Positions 9,153-17,650 of a stretch of DNA of 64,000 bases are shown here, piece after piece. The DNA is from Ancylobacter polymorphus. GTDB taxonomy: Bacteria > Pseudomonadota > Alphaproteobacteria > Rhizobiales > Xanthobacteraceae. The stretch covers positions 558,001 through 622,000 of the forward strand of contig NZ_JAUSUI010000001.1 of assembly GCF_030813495.1 (NCBI RefSeq), given 5' to 3'. Both the position numbers and the translations under genes were made by a program. Positions within the stretch are counted from its first letter, which is position 1. Each line of letters begins with the position of its first letter. Under the pieces are notes generated by a model that made no database searches, was not told the origin of the DNA, and saw only the letters and a list, made by a program, of their open reading frames with translations.

Positions 9153-12100
9153 TTACGCCATCTCGACCATTTCGACACCGGGTACCGCCTTCAGAGCGCC
9201 GGCGATCTGCGGCGACAGGCTGAAGCGGCCGGGGAGCTTGACCTCGACTTCGGTGTCGCCGCGCTCACCCAGCAGAAGCACCAGCGACACCTCGCCGTCG
9301 CCCCGCGCGCCGCCGAGCGACCCGAGCCGGGTGGCGACGCTTTCCAATGGCTCGGGCGAGCGCAGGAAGACGCGCATGCCCTTCTGCATCTTGGAGGCCG
9401 CCTGGTCGAGCGGCTCCACGGTCTGGATACGGGCGCGCACATCCTCGCCCTGCAATTCCGCCGACACCTGCAGCAGCAGGGCTTTGCCAGGCTCAAGCAA
9501 CTCCCGGTACTGTGCCAGCGCTTCGGAGAACAGCACCGCTTCGAACTGCCCGGAAGGGTCGGAAAGGCCGACAATGCCCATCTTGTTGCCGGTCTTGGTG
9601 CGGCGCTCCTGCCGGCTCACCACCGTGGCGGCAAGCCGTCCGGCCATGGAGCCGGCCCGCACCGAACGCGTGAAATCGGTCCAACGCTGCACCCGCAGCC
9701 GATCCAGCGCCTTGCCGTAATCGTCCAGCGGGTGGCCGGTGAGGAAGAAGCCGATGGCGTCGTATTCGCGCTGGAGCTTCTCCGCCGGCAACCAGGGCGC
9801 GGCGCTGGGAATCGGCAGTTCCGCCGCCACCGACGGCCCGCCAAACATGTTGCCCTGCCCCGATGCCACCTCGGCTCCGACCGATGCCGCATGGGCGAGC
9901 ATGCAGTCGATCGCCGCCGAGGCGCGCGCGCGGTTTTTCTCCAGCGCATCGAAAGCCCCGGCATTGACCAGGCTTTCCATCGTCCGCTTGTTCAGCGCCT
10001 TGGCGTTGATGCGCGAGGCAAAGTCGGCGAGGCTGGTGAAAGGGCGCTCGCCCCGCGCCTCGACGATAGCGTCGACCGAGTGCCCACCGACCCCCTTGAT
10101 CGCCGCCAGCGCATAGAGAATGCGCCCGTCCTTCACGGCGAAGTCGCGCCCGGAGTGATTCACCGAGGGCGGCACGACCTCGATGCCGAGCCGCTGCGAT
10201 TCCTGGCGGAATTCCGCGAGCTTGTCGGTATTGCCCATGTCGAGCGTCATGGAGGCAGCGAGGAACTCGGTCGGGTAGTTCGCCTTCATATAGGCGGTCT
10301 GGTAGGACACCAGCGCATAGGCCGCCGCATGGCTCTTGTTGAAGCCGTAGTCGGCGAATTTGGCGAGCAGGTCGAAGATCTCCGACGCCTTGGCCTTCGG
10401 CACGCCCCGCTCCACCGCGCCATCGACGAAGCGCTCGCGCTGCTTGTCCATTTCGGCGCGGATCTTCTTGCCCATGGCGCGGCGCAGTAGATCGGCTTCG
10501 CCCAGCGAATAGCCCGAGAGCGTCTGCGCGATCTGCATCACCTGTTCCTGGTAGATGATGACGCCGTAGGTCTCCTTCAGGCTGGCTTCCAGCGCGGGAT
10601 GTGCATAGGCCGCCTTTTCCTGCCCGTTCTTCACCGCGCAATAGACCGGGATATTGGCCATCGGGCCCGGCCGGTACAGGGCGACGAGGGCGATGATGTC
10701 CTCCAGCCGGTCCGGCTTCATGTCGACCAGCGCCCGCCGCATGCCGGCGCTTTCCACCTGGAACACGCCGACCGTCTCGCCGCGCGTCAGCATGTCGTAA
10801 GTCTTTTTATCGTCGAGCGGAATCGTCGACAGATCGAGCGTAATTCCCCGCTGGGCGACGAGGCGCACGGCGGTTTGCAGGACGGTGAGGGTTTTGAGGC
10901 CGAGAAAGTCGAACTTCACCAGCCCTGCCTGCTCGACCCATTTCATATTGTACTGGGTGACGGGCATGTCCGAGCGCGGGTCTCGGTAGAGCGGCACCAG
11001 TCGCGCCAGCGGCCGGTCGCCGATGACGATGCCGGCGGCATGCGTCGAAGCGTGGCGGTTGAGCCCTTCCAGCCGGGTGGCGATGTCGAAGGCGCGCTTG
11101 ACCACCGGGTTGGCGTCGCTTTCGCCCTGCAGGCGGGGCTCGTCGCTGATCGCCTGCTTCAGCGTCACCGGATTGGCCGGATTCTGCGGCACCAGCTTGC
11201 ACAGCTTGTCGACCTGGCCATAGGGCATTTCCAGCACCCGGCCGACATCGCGCAGCACGCCACGCGCCTGCAACGTGCCGAAGGTGATGATCTGCGCCAC
11301 CTGATCGCGGCCGTAGCGCTGCTGGACATAGCGGATGACCTCGTCGCGACGCTCCTGGCAGAAATCGATGTCGAAGTCGGGCATCGACACGCGTTCGGGA
11401 TTGAGGAAGCGTTCGAACAGCAGGCCGAAGCGCAGCGGGTCGAGATCGGTGATGGTCAGCGAATAGGCCACCAGCGAACCCGCGCCCGAACCGCGGCCCG
11501 GGCCGACCGGAATGCCCTGCGCCTTGGCCCATTTGATGAAGTCCGACACGATGAGGAAATAGCCGGGGAACTTCATCCGCTCGATGATGCCGAGTTCGAA
11601 GGCCAGCCGCGCGTCATAGTCCGCGACCGTCAGACCTTCCGTCGGCCCGTGGATCGCCAGACGGTTGCGCAGCCCTTCTTCAGCCTGCAGCCGCAGCTCC
11701 TCCGCCTCGTCGCGGTCGAGCGTGAAGCGCGGCAGGATGGGCTTCACCGTGCGCGGGCGATAGGCGCAGCGCTGGGCGATTTCCACCGTGTTGGCAAGGG
11801 CTTCCGGGAGATCGGCGAACAGGTCAGCCATTTCCGCGCGGGTGCGGAACCGGTGCTCCGGCGTCAATTGGCGACGGTCCGGTTCGGCCACGAGACGGCC
11901 TTCGGCGATGCAGATGAGGGCGTCGTGGGCCTCGTAGTCGTCCTGGGCGGCGAAAAACGGCTCGTTGGTCGCCACCAGCGGCAGATCGAGGCGGTAGGCG
12001 AGTTCGATCAGCGAGGGCTCGACCCGGCGCTCCTCGGCGACGCCATGGCGTTGAATTTCCACGTAAAGCCGGTCGCCGAACAGGCTGTGTAGCGTCGCCA

Positions 12101-12587
12101 GCCGCTGCTCCGCATGGTCGGCGCTGCCGGCCGCCAGCGCGCGGTCGATGGGGCCGAAGGGACCGCCAGTGAGAGCGATGAGACCGGCGGCGCGGCCTTC
12201 CAGCCAGTCCGCCTTGATGTGGGGCGCGCCATCGGAGGCGGTGTCGAGGAAGGAGCGCGACACCAGCTCCATGAGGTTCTTCCACCCCTCCTCGTTCATG
12301 GCGAGCAGGACGATGCGCGGGCGCTCCTGTCCGGCGGGACCGCGCGGGGCCGCGCCGGGAAAATCCACCGCCACGGCGCAGCCGAGAATCGGCTGGATGC
12401 CGGCGCCGGCCATCTTTTCCGAGAATTCCAGCGCGCCGAACAGATTGCCGGTGTCGGTGAGGGCGATGGCGGGCTGGCGGTCCTTCTTGGCGAGATCGGC
12501 GAGCTTGCCGATGCTCAGCGCACCTTCCAGCAGGGAGAAGGAGGAATGAACATGCAGATGCACGAACCCGACATCAGCCTGCGCCAT
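9153..12587 (-). CDS. dnaE: DNA polymerase III subunit alpha
   Basis: This is the replicative polymerase subunit of the C family. The 1144-residue protein begins with the PHP domain (FVHLHVHSSFSLLEGAL), has the palm active site GPGRGSGAGSLVAYSLTITD and MPDFDIDFCQERRDEVIRYV (catalytic Asp pair in DFDIDF), and ends with tau-binding and OB-fold regions (RRTKTGNKMGIVGLSDPSG). Length and domain order match DnaE1, not the shorter mutagenic DnaE2. The ATG at 12587 has GGAGGG about 8 nt upstream. An ATG at 12629 in the same frame is less likely. The lolD-dnaE order is typical of alphaproteobacteria. Confidence 0.97.
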   Translation of the reverse strand: MAQADVGFVHLHVHSSFSLLEGALSIGKLADLAKKDRQPAIALTDTGNLFGALEFSEKMAGAGIQPILGCAVAVDFPGAAPRGPAGQERPRIVLLAMNEEGWKNLMELVSRSFLDTASDGAPHIKADWLEGRAAGLIALTGGPFGPIDRALAAGSADHAEQRLATLHSLFGDRLYVEIQRHGVAEERRVEPSLIELAYRLDLPLVATNEPFFAAQDDYEAHDALICIAEGRLVAEPDRRQLTPEHRFRTRAEMADLFADLPEALANTVEIAQRCAYRPRTVKPILPRFTLDRDEAEELRLQAEEGLRNRLAIHGPTEGLTVADYDARLAFELGIIERMKFPGYFLIVSDFIKWAKAQGIPVGPGRGSGAGSLVAYSLTITDLDPLRFGLLFERFLNPERVSMPDFDIDFCQERRDEVIRYVQQRYGRDQVAQIITFGTLQARGVLRDVGRVLEMPYGQVDKLCKLVPQNPANPVTLKQAISDEPRLQGESDANPVVKRAFDIATRLEGLNRHASTHAAGIVIGDRPLARLVPLYRDPRSDMPVTQYNMKWVEQAGLVKFDFLGLKTLTVLQTAVRLVAQRGITLDLSTIPLDDKKTYDMLTRGETVGVFQVESAGMRRALVDMKPDRLEDIIALVALYRPGPMANIPVYCAVKNGQEKAAYAHPALEASLKETYGVIIYQEQVMQIAQTLSGYSLGEADLLRRAMGKKIRAEMDKQRERFVDGAVERGVPKAKASEIFDLLAKFADYGFNKSHAAAYALVSYQTAYMKANYPTEFLAASMTLDMGNTDKLAEFRQESQRLGIEVVPPSVNHSGRDFAVKDGRILYALAAIKGVGGHSVDAIVEARGERPFTSLADFASRINAKALNKRTMESLVNAGAFDALEKNRARASAAIDCMLAHAASVGAEVASGQGNMFGGPSVAAELPIPSAAPWLPAEKLQREYDAIGFFLTGHPLDDYGKALDRLRVQRWTDFTRSVRAGSMAGRLAATVVSRQERRTKTGNKMGIVGLSDPSGQFEAVLFSEALAQYRELLEPGKALLLQVSAELQGEDVRARIQTVEPLDQAASKMQKGMRVFLRSPEPLESVATRLGSLGGARGDGEVSLVLLLGERGDTEVEVKLPGRFSLSPQIAGALKAVPGVEMVEMA

Positions 12588-12701
12588 CTCACATCCCTCC
12601 TGCGACTCGAAACTCCCCATGGTGAGCATCGCCGCCGGCGGCGTCCACCCTTGCGGGCGGCTCCTCCCCGCTGTCCTCAGGCGGAACCGGGTAATCGCGC
12701 C

Positions 12702-12800
12702 TCAAACCCCGGTGATCACCCCGGCCCAAAGGCCGATCATGGCGACGAACAGTGCAATGGACGCGAGAGCGGCGGCTTCCTGAACGAGAACGCGGATCAT
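12702..12800 (-). CDS. 32-residue SOS-controlled membrane peptide, SidA-like candidate
   Basis: A 32-codon frame starts MIRVLVQEAAALASIALF and ends WAGVITGV. GGGAGG lies 6 nt upstream of the ATG, a strong ribosome binding site. The peptide has a short amphipathic start and one hydrophobic helix of about 20 residues. Two GTTC-N7-GTTC LexA boxes lie within 75 bases upstream, so expression should be SOS-induced. Caulobacter SidA is a 29-residue, LexA-controlled inner-membrane peptide that blocks division through FtsW/FtsN; size, topology and control match. Homology is not proven because I cannot align the sequences here. It lies 114 bases upstream of dnaE in the same direction, but dnaE has its own spacing and need not be co-transcribed. 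Confidence 0.72.
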   Translation of the reverse strand: MIRVLVQEAAALASIALFVAMIGLWAGVITGV

Positions 12801-12813
12801 GTCGACCTCCCTG

Positions 12814-12828
12814 GAACATAGAGAGAAC
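12814..12828 (-). promoter_or_regulatory. LexA box 1 (GTTC-N7-GTTC)
   Basis: On the minus strand the sequence reads GTTCTCTCTATGTTC, an exact match to the alphaproteobacterial LexA operator. It lies 13 bases upstream of the small membrane-peptide start and overlaps a possible -10 (CATGTT, 12831-12826) whose -35 would be TTGATC (12854-12849) at 17-base spacing. Confidence 0.75.
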
Positions 12829-12859
12829 ATGACTCCCGCAATCCACATGATCAAGCCAT

Positions 12860-12874
12860 GTTCTACTTTCGTTC
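12860..12874 (+). promoter_or_regulatory. LexA box 2 (GTTC-N7-GTTC)
   Basis: The plus strand reads GTTCTACTTTCGTTC, a second exact LexA operator match, in opposite orientation to box 1 and 31 bases away. Paired boxes suggest tight repression of the small peptide gene at 12702-12800. Confidence 0.72.
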
Positions 12875-12964
12875 CAGTTCATGGTTGACGAAACGAAAAC
12901 GCCTCCAGCCGCCTCGCACGAATCGCCCAGCGCGCGGAAAGGCGCCAGACCAGCACCAAGCCAC

Positions 12965-13003
12965 CATCCTTCGAGGCCCGGCGCCGCCGGGCACCTCGGG
13001 ATG
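12965..13003. repeat. Palindromic intergenic repeat
   Basis: Imperfect palindrome beginning catccttcgagg and ending cacctcgggatg with a cccggc/gccggg inner stem. Elements of this catcctt...ggatg form are scattered in many alphaproteobacterial genomes, to my knowledge. It lies just past the lolD stop and may help end or protect that transcript. Confidence 0.55.
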
Positions 13004-13030
13004 ACGTTGCGCGCTTGTAGTTCGTCCGCC

Positions 13031-13726
13031 TCAGGCGAGTTCCACCACCTGCCCCTCGCGCAGCGTCACCCGCCGGTGCATGCGGTCGGCAAGGTCGAGA
13101 TTATGGGTGGCGATGACCGCCGCCAAGCCCGTCGCCTCCACCAGCTGCGACAGCGCATGGAACACATGGTCGGCGGTGTGCGGGTCGAGATTGCCGGTCG
13201 GCTCGTCGGCCAGCAGCACGCGCGGGGCGTTGGCGACGGCGCGGGCGATGGCGACGCGCTGCTGCTCGCCGCCGGAAAGTTCGCCCGGCCGGTGTTCCAG
13301 CCGCTTGCCGAGGCCGAGATAGCTCAAGAGTTCCTTCGCCCGCTGCGCGGCCTCCCGGCGCGGCAGGCCGCGGATCATCTGCGGCAGCATCACATTCTCC
13401 TGCGCCGAGAATTCGGGCAGCAGATGGTGGAACTGGTAGACGAAGCCGACATCGACGCGGCGGATACGGGTGCGCTCGGCATCCGACAGGCCGGCGGTGC
13501 CGGTGTCGCCGATGAACACCTCGCCCGCGTCCTGATGCTCCAGCAGACCGGCGATATGCAGCAGCGTGGACTTGCCGGTGCCGGACGGAGCCACCAGCGC
13601 CACGGACTGGCCTTCCATCACGGTGAAATTGGCGCCGCGCAGAATCTCCAGCGTGCCCTCGCCCTGGGCATAGCGGCGTTCGATGCTCTCGAGCCGCAGC
13701 GCGGCCTTGGGGTGAGCGGTCGACAT
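13031..13726 (-). CDS. lolD: Lipoprotein-releasing ABC transporter ATPase LolD
   Basis: LolD powers the LolCDE extractor that hands outer-membrane lipoproteins to LolA. The 231-residue ATPase has Walker A ([12 protein letters not shown]), the Q-loop region, the signature [14 protein letters not shown], and Walker B ([13 protein letters not shown]) with the following H-loop (ATHNLDLA). It lies 9 bases downstream of the permease gene and is read in the same direction, so the pair forms one transporter. MacB-type exporters share the ATPase family, but the adjacent FtsX-type permease and the position beside proS and dnaE favour Lol. Confidence 0.94.
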   Translation of the reverse strand: MSTAHPKAALRLESIERRYAQGEGTLEILRGANFTVMEGQSVALVAPSGTGKSTLLHIAGLLEHQDAGEVFIGDTGTAGLSDAERTRIRRVDVGFVYQFHHLLPEFSAQENVMLPQMIRGLPRREAAQRAKELLSYLGLGKRLEHRPGELSGGEQQRVAIARAVANAPRVLLADEPTGNLDPHTADHVFHALSQLVEATGLAAVIATHNLDLADRMHRRVTLREGQVVELA

Positions 13727-13735
13727 GGCGCCCTC

Positions 13736-15064
13736 CTATTCGTAGCGCAGCGCTTCCACCGGATCGAGGCGCGCAGCGCGCCAGGACGGGTAGAGCGGAG
13801 CGAGAAGGGACAGGATGAGCGCCATCAGCACCACGGTGGCTGTTTCCCCCGCGTTCAGCTCGGCCGGCAGGCGGCTGAGATAATAGAGTTCTGGCGAGAA
13901 CAGCTCGGTTGAGGTCAGCCAGGAGATGAACTGGCGGATCTCCTCGACATTCAGGCAGACGATGAGCCCAAGCAAAAACCCCGCCAGCGTGCCGACCACG
14001 CCGATGGCGGCGCCGGTGACGAGGAAGATGCGCATGATCGCCCCGCTGGTGGCGCCCATGGTGCGCAATATGCCGATGTCGCGCCCCTTGTCCTTCACCA
14101 GCATGTTGAGGCCGGAGACGATGTTGAAGGCGGCCACCACAACGATCAGGGTGAGGATCAGGAACATCACGTTCCGCTCCACCTGCAGCGCGTTGAAGAA
14201 GGTGGCGTTCCGCTGCTTCCAGTCGACGATGTAGATCGGCCGTTCCACCGCCTCCTGCAGCAAGGGTCGGTAGCGGTCCACATCGTCGGGCTTGTCGATA
14301 TAGACCTCGATGGCGGTCACATCGCCATCCCTGTTGAAATAGGCCTGACTCTCCGCCAGCGGCATGAACACGAAGGCGCTGTCATATTCCGACATGCCGA
14401 TCTCGAACACCGCCGCGATCTTGTAGACTTTGATCCGCGGCGTGGTTCCCATGGGCGTCACCGCCCCGCGCGGGGCGACCAGGGTGAGATTGTCGCCGGC
14501 CTGCAGCGAGAGCTGCTTGGCGAGGCCCGCACCGATGGCGACGCCCGATCCCTCGTCGAAGCCTTCCAGCGTCCCGGCCTTGATATTGGAACCGATGGCC
14601 GGCAGCGCCCGCAGGCTGGCCTCGGAGAGGCCGCGCACCAGCACGCCGCCCGCCCCAAAGGCGGAGGAGGCCAGCGCCTGCCCTTCCACCAGCGGCACGG
14701 CGAGCTTGACCCCCGGAACGCCGGCAATGCGCTTGGCGACTTCCTCATAGTCGGTCAGCGGCCCGCCGGCCGACTGCACCAGCATATGGCCGTTCAATCC
14801 GAGGATCTTCGACAGCAGCTCGGTGCGGAAGCCGTTCATGACCGCCATGACGATGATGAGCGTCGCCACGCCGAGCATGATGCCGAGGAAGGAGAAGCCG
14901 GCGATGACCGAGATGAAGCCTTCCTTGCGGCGCGCGCGCAGATAGCGCAGCGACAGCATCCATTCGAAGGCGCTGAACGGCCTGGAGCCCGTGGGCTCCG
15001 CGCCGGCACTCGCCGGCGCGGTCTTCGCTGCCTTGGTCCGACGCGCTGCGCTCTTGGCCGCCAT
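13736..15064 (-). CDS. lolC: Lipoprotein-releasing system permease LolC/LolE
   Basis: This inner-membrane permease has one N-terminal transmembrane helix (FISVIAGFSFLGIMLGVATL), a large periplasmic MacB-type domain, and three C-terminal helices of the FtsX family (KDKGRDIGILRTMGATSGAI), ending in the conserved GPLYPSW-like LAPLYPSWRAARLDPVEALRYE. Alphaproteobacteria carry a single LolC/E-type permease rather than the LolC plus LolE pair, so it probably works as a homodimer with LolD. The ATG at 15064 gives MAAKSAARR, a basic Ala/Lys-rich N-terminus of about 30 residues before the first helix; GGAGCAGG lies upstream. A start at 15118 overlapping the proS stop is possible. Confidence 0.92.
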   Translation of the reverse strand: MAAKSAARRTKAAKTAPASAGAEPTGSRPFSAFEWMLSLRYLRARRKEGFISVIAGFSFLGIMLGVATLIIVMAVMNGFRTELLSKILGLNGHMLVQSAGGPLTDYEEVAKRIAGVPGVKLAVPLVEGQALASSAFGAGGVLVRGLSEASLRALPAIGSNIKAGTLEGFDEGSGVAIGAGLAKQLSLQAGDNLTLVAPRGAVTPMGTTPRIKVYKIAAVFEIGMSEYDSAFVFMPLAESQAYFNRDGDVTAIEVYIDKPDDVDRYRPLLQEAVERPIYIVDWKQRNATFFNALQVERNVMFLILTLIVVVAAFNIVSGLNMLVKDKGRDIGILRTMGATSGAIMRIFLVTGAAIGVVGTLAGFLLGLIVCLNVEEIRQFISWLTSTELFSPELYYLSRLPAELNAGETATVVLMALILSLLAPLYPSWRAARLDPVEALRYE

Positions 15065-15114
15065 GCCTGCTCCGCCCCTCGCCCGGCCTTGATCGGCCGG
15101 CGCGCGCCCCCAAC

Positions 15115-16437
15115 TCAACCGATGATCCGCTCCAGCGCCGCCGGGATGGTCAGCGTCTCGCGCGAACCATCCGCCCGCCGCTTCAGCTCCACCGTACCGG
15201 CCGCCAGGCCCTTGGGCCCGACGATGATCTGCCAGGGAAGGCCGATCAGGTCGGCGGTGGCGAATTTCGAGCCGGGCCGCTCCGCCGTGTCGTCATAGAG
15301 CACATCGACGCCGCGCGCGGTCAGCTCGGCATAGATCGCCTCGCAGGCCTCGTCCGTCGCCGCATCACCGACCTTGAGGTTCAAGAGCCCGACGCGGAAC
15401 GGCGCGATCGCCTCCGGCCAGATGATGCCGTTCTCGTCATGCGACGCCTCGATGATGGCGGCGACGAGACGGGACGGCCCGATGCCGTAGGAGCCCATAT
15501 GCACGGGTGTCTCCACGCCATCGGGGCCCGTCACCTTGGCGCCCATCGGCTCGGAATATTTGGTGCCGAAATAGAAGATGTGACCCACCTCGATGCCACG
15601 CGCCGAAACCCGCTGTTCCTCGGGAATCGCCGCGAAGGCCTCTTCGTCATGCTTCTCTTCCGTGGCCGCATAAAGGCTGGTCCAGCGGTTCACGATGTCT
15701 TGCAGGCCGGCGGGATCGCGGAAGTCGACGCCCGCCTCCGGCGTGGCCATGTCGAGATAGTCGGCATGGCAGAACACCTGACTCTCGCCGGTCGAGGCGA
15801 GGATGATGAACTCGTGGCTGTGATTGCCGCCGATCGGGCCGGTGTCGGCCACCATGGGAATCGCCTTCAGTCCCAGCCGGGCAAAAGTCCGCAGATAGGC
15901 GACGAACATGCGGTTATAGGCGACGACCGCATTCTCGAAGTCGAGGTCGATCGAATAGGCGTCCTTCATCAGGAATTCGCGCGAACGCATGACGCCGAAG
16001 CGCGGGCGCACCTCGTCACGGAACTTCCACTGGATGTGATAGAGGTTCAGCGGCAAGTCCTTGTAGGACTTGACATAGGCGCGGACGATCTCGGTGAGCA
16101 TCTCCTCATTTGTCGGCCCGTAGAGCATGTCGCGCTCGTGCCGGTCCTTGATGCGGAGCATCTCCTTGCCATAGTCGTCATAACGCCCGCTTTCGCGCCA
16201 GAGATCGGCCGACTGGATGGTCGGCATCATGATCTCGATGGCGCCGGAACGGTTCTGCTCCTCGCGGATGATGTTGCAGATCTTGTCGAGCACGCGCTTG
16301 CCCAGCGGCAGCCACGCATAGATGCCGGCGCTCTCCTGCCGGATCATGCCGGCGCGCAGCATGAAGCGGTGCGAGACGATTTCCGCTTCCTTCGGGACTT
16401 CGCGGAGGATGGGAAGGAAGTAGCGGGACAGGCGCAT
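15115..16437 (-). CDS. proS: Prolyl-tRNA synthetase, short alphaproteobacterial type
   Basis: This class II synthetase charges tRNA-Pro. The 440-residue protein begins [20 protein letters not shown]. It has motif 1/2 regions around [20 protein letters not shown] and the C-terminal anticodon-binding domain ([20 protein letters not shown]). The editing INS insertion found in the E. coli enzyme (about 570 residues) is absent, as in other alphaproteobacterial ProS proteins. Upstream in-frame sequence (to 16518) is low-complexity Arg/Pro-rich and is not used. It is followed at 51 bases by the Lol genes. Confidence 0.96.
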   Translation of the reverse strand: MRLSRYFLPILREVPKEAEIVSHRFMLRAGMIRQESAGIYAWLPLGKRVLDKICNIIREEQNRSGAIEIMMPTIQSADLWRESGRYDDYGKEMLRIKDRHERDMLYGPTNEEMLTEIVRAYVKSYKDLPLNLYHIQWKFRDEVRPRFGVMRSREFLMKDAYSIDLDFENAVVAYNRMFVAYLRTFARLGLKAIPMVADTGPIGGNHSHEFIILASTGESQVFCHADYLDMATPEAGVDFRDPAGLQDIVNRWTSLYAATEEKHDEEAFAAIPEEQRVSARGIEVGHIFYFGTKYSEPMGAKVTGPDGVETPVHMGSYGIGPSRLVAAIIEASHDENGIIWPEAIAPFRVGLLNLKVGDAATDEACEAIYAELTARGVDVLYDDTAERPGSKFATADLIGLPWQIIVGPKGLAAGTVELKRRADGSRETLTIPAALERIIG

Positions 16438-16666
16438 CAGCGGAAACTCACGATTCGGCCGGGATCGGCTGCGTGGCGGCGATGGCGGAGTGAAACCGGA
16501 TCGCCTCACAAAACACAAGCCCTTGCCCCATTGGCGCGGGCGAATGGCGCAAAGACTGCCTCAACTTAAGGCTTGCTGCCCGATCTGCGCCCATTTTTGT
16601 TGCAACGCACCATACTCGTATTGCGACGCAAGGATGACAAGGTTCTAATTTTTGCTAGAGTGCCGG

Positions 16667-16831
16667 CCTCTAGAAAGAGGTCCGCTGAACGCTTTGAGAA
16701 GCGTGCTGATCGGTCCAGGTCTCGGGAGGAATGACGGCTAAGAAAGCCCCCTGGCAGACGTCGAAACGGCGCGGAATCAGGTGCGGGCGGCCAAACAAGG
16801 AAGGCGGGACTTCGGTCCCGCCTCTTTTTTT
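16667..16831 (+). ncRNA. Candidate small RNA between proS and the DUF1467 gene
   Basis: Both neighbouring genes are on the minus strand, yet this gap of 418 bases ends with a perfect plus-strand terminator. Upstream, ATGACA (16634-16639) and TAGAGT (16656-16661), 16 bases apart, form a plausible promoter. The stretch between contains tandem hairpins: cctct/agagg with AGAA loop, acgctt/aagcgt with TGAG loop, and ggct/agcc enclosed by ccagg/cctgg. About 165 nt would be made. I do not recognise the family; the size is near that of 6S RNA but the multi-hairpin fold does not look like it. A short frame at 16731 runs through the terminator and is not counted as a gene. Confidence 0.6.
16803..16831 (+). 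terminator. Rho-independent terminator of the candidate small RNA
   Basis: Perfect 8-bp stem ggcgggac / gtcccgcc with a TTCG tetraloop, followed by TCTTTTTTT. It is directional: the minus strand has no U-run after the stem. Confidence 0.85.
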
Positions 16832-16855
16832 GCCTTTTTGCCGGAAGGGCGCCGC

Positions 16856-17131
16856 CTATTTGGCCTGATAGAGCGGGAACGGCATGGGCAGCATGTCGGA
16901 GTTCAGCCGGTCCGTCTCCACCAGCCAGGCGAAGATCAGCACGAGGACGGCGGAGATCACCGTCGTCGCCAGCGCCTTGCGCAGCAGCATCGGCTGTTGC
17001 GGCGCGCCCGGCTCGGTGCCGTCCTCGACCGCGCCGTCCTCATGCTGGGAGCGCACGCCGAAGGGCAGGACAGCGAAGATCACCACCCACCAGACGATGA
17101 AATAGATCGCGATATAGGTGCCGACGCCCAT
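16856..17131 (-). CDS. DUF1467 family two-helix membrane protein
   Basis: The 91-residue product has two predicted transmembrane helices (YIAIYFIVWWVVIFAVLPFG and ALATTVISAVLVLIFAWLV) joined by an acidic loop. The motif WWVVIFAVLPFGVRSQHEDG is the hallmark of DUF1467, a family of unknown function found almost only in alphaproteobacteria, next to mce, rnj and proS. It begins 9 bases after the mce stop, so co-transcription with mce is likely. No function can be assigned. Confidence 0.88.
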   Translation of the reverse strand: MGVGTYIAIYFIVWWVVIFAVLPFGVRSQHEDGAVEDGTEPGAPQQPMLLRKALATTVISAVLVLIFAWLVETDRLNSDMLPMPFPLYQAK

Positions 17132-17140
17132 TGTGCCGCC

Positions 17141-17545
17141 TTACGCCTGTTCCAGCTCGACCAGCGTGCCGAGAAAATCCTTGGGGTGGAGAAACAGCAC
17201 CGGCTTGCCATGCGCGCCGAGCCGCGGCTCGCCCGAACCCAGCACCCGCGCGCCCGCCGCCAGCAGGTGGTCGCGGGCGGCGAGGATGTCCTCGACCTCG
17301 TAGCAGAGATGATGAATGCCGCCTTCCGGATTGCGTTCGAGGAACTTCGCGATGGGCGAGTTCTCCCCGAGCGCGCCGAGCAGCTCCACCTTGGTGTTGG
17401 GCAGGGTGACGAACACCGTGTTCACCCCATGCTCCGGCTGCGGTGTGACGCCGGACACCTCGCCGCCCAGCGTGTCGCGATAGGTAGCGATCGCCGCCTC
17501 AAGATCCGGCACGGCGATGGCGACGTGGTTCAGACGGCCGATCAT
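17141..17545 (-). CDS. mce: Methylmalonyl-CoA epimerase
   Basis: The enzyme interconverts (2R)- and (2S)-methylmalonyl-CoA in propionyl-CoA metabolism and the ethylmalonyl-CoA pathway. The 134-residue vicinal-oxygen-chelate protein starts MIGRLNHVAIAVPDLEAAI, with the metal-binding His in NHVAIAV. Other metal ligands lie in GIHHLCYEVEDI and near the C-terminus (FLHPKDFLGTLVELEQA). The ATG at 17545 has GGAGGGG upstream and is preferred over the one at 17560. The mutase genes are not in the window; the position between rnj and DUF1467 is standard for alphaproteobacteria. Confidence 0.93.
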   Translation of the reverse strand: MIGRLNHVAIAVPDLEAAIATYRDTLGGEVSGVTPQPEHGVNTVFVTLPNTKVELLGALGENSPIAKFLERNPEGGIHHLCYEVEDILAARDHLLAAGARVLGSGEPRLGAHGKPVLFLHPKDFLGTLVELEQA

Positions 17546-17650
17546 GCAAGTCCCCTCCACGCTCCGCCGGGCGGACGCGCCGGCACCGGGGATACGCTGG
17601 CGGCACGGGAAAGGCTCACCTCCCGCGCCCGCCGGCTCCCGGCCCGCCTG

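Noticed and set aside
16731..16868. Short plus-strand frame MTAKKAPWQTSKRRG... after GGGAGGA
   Set aside because: The purine-rich stretch is too close to the ATG, and the frame reads straight through a strong transcription terminator, so a full-length product is unlikely.
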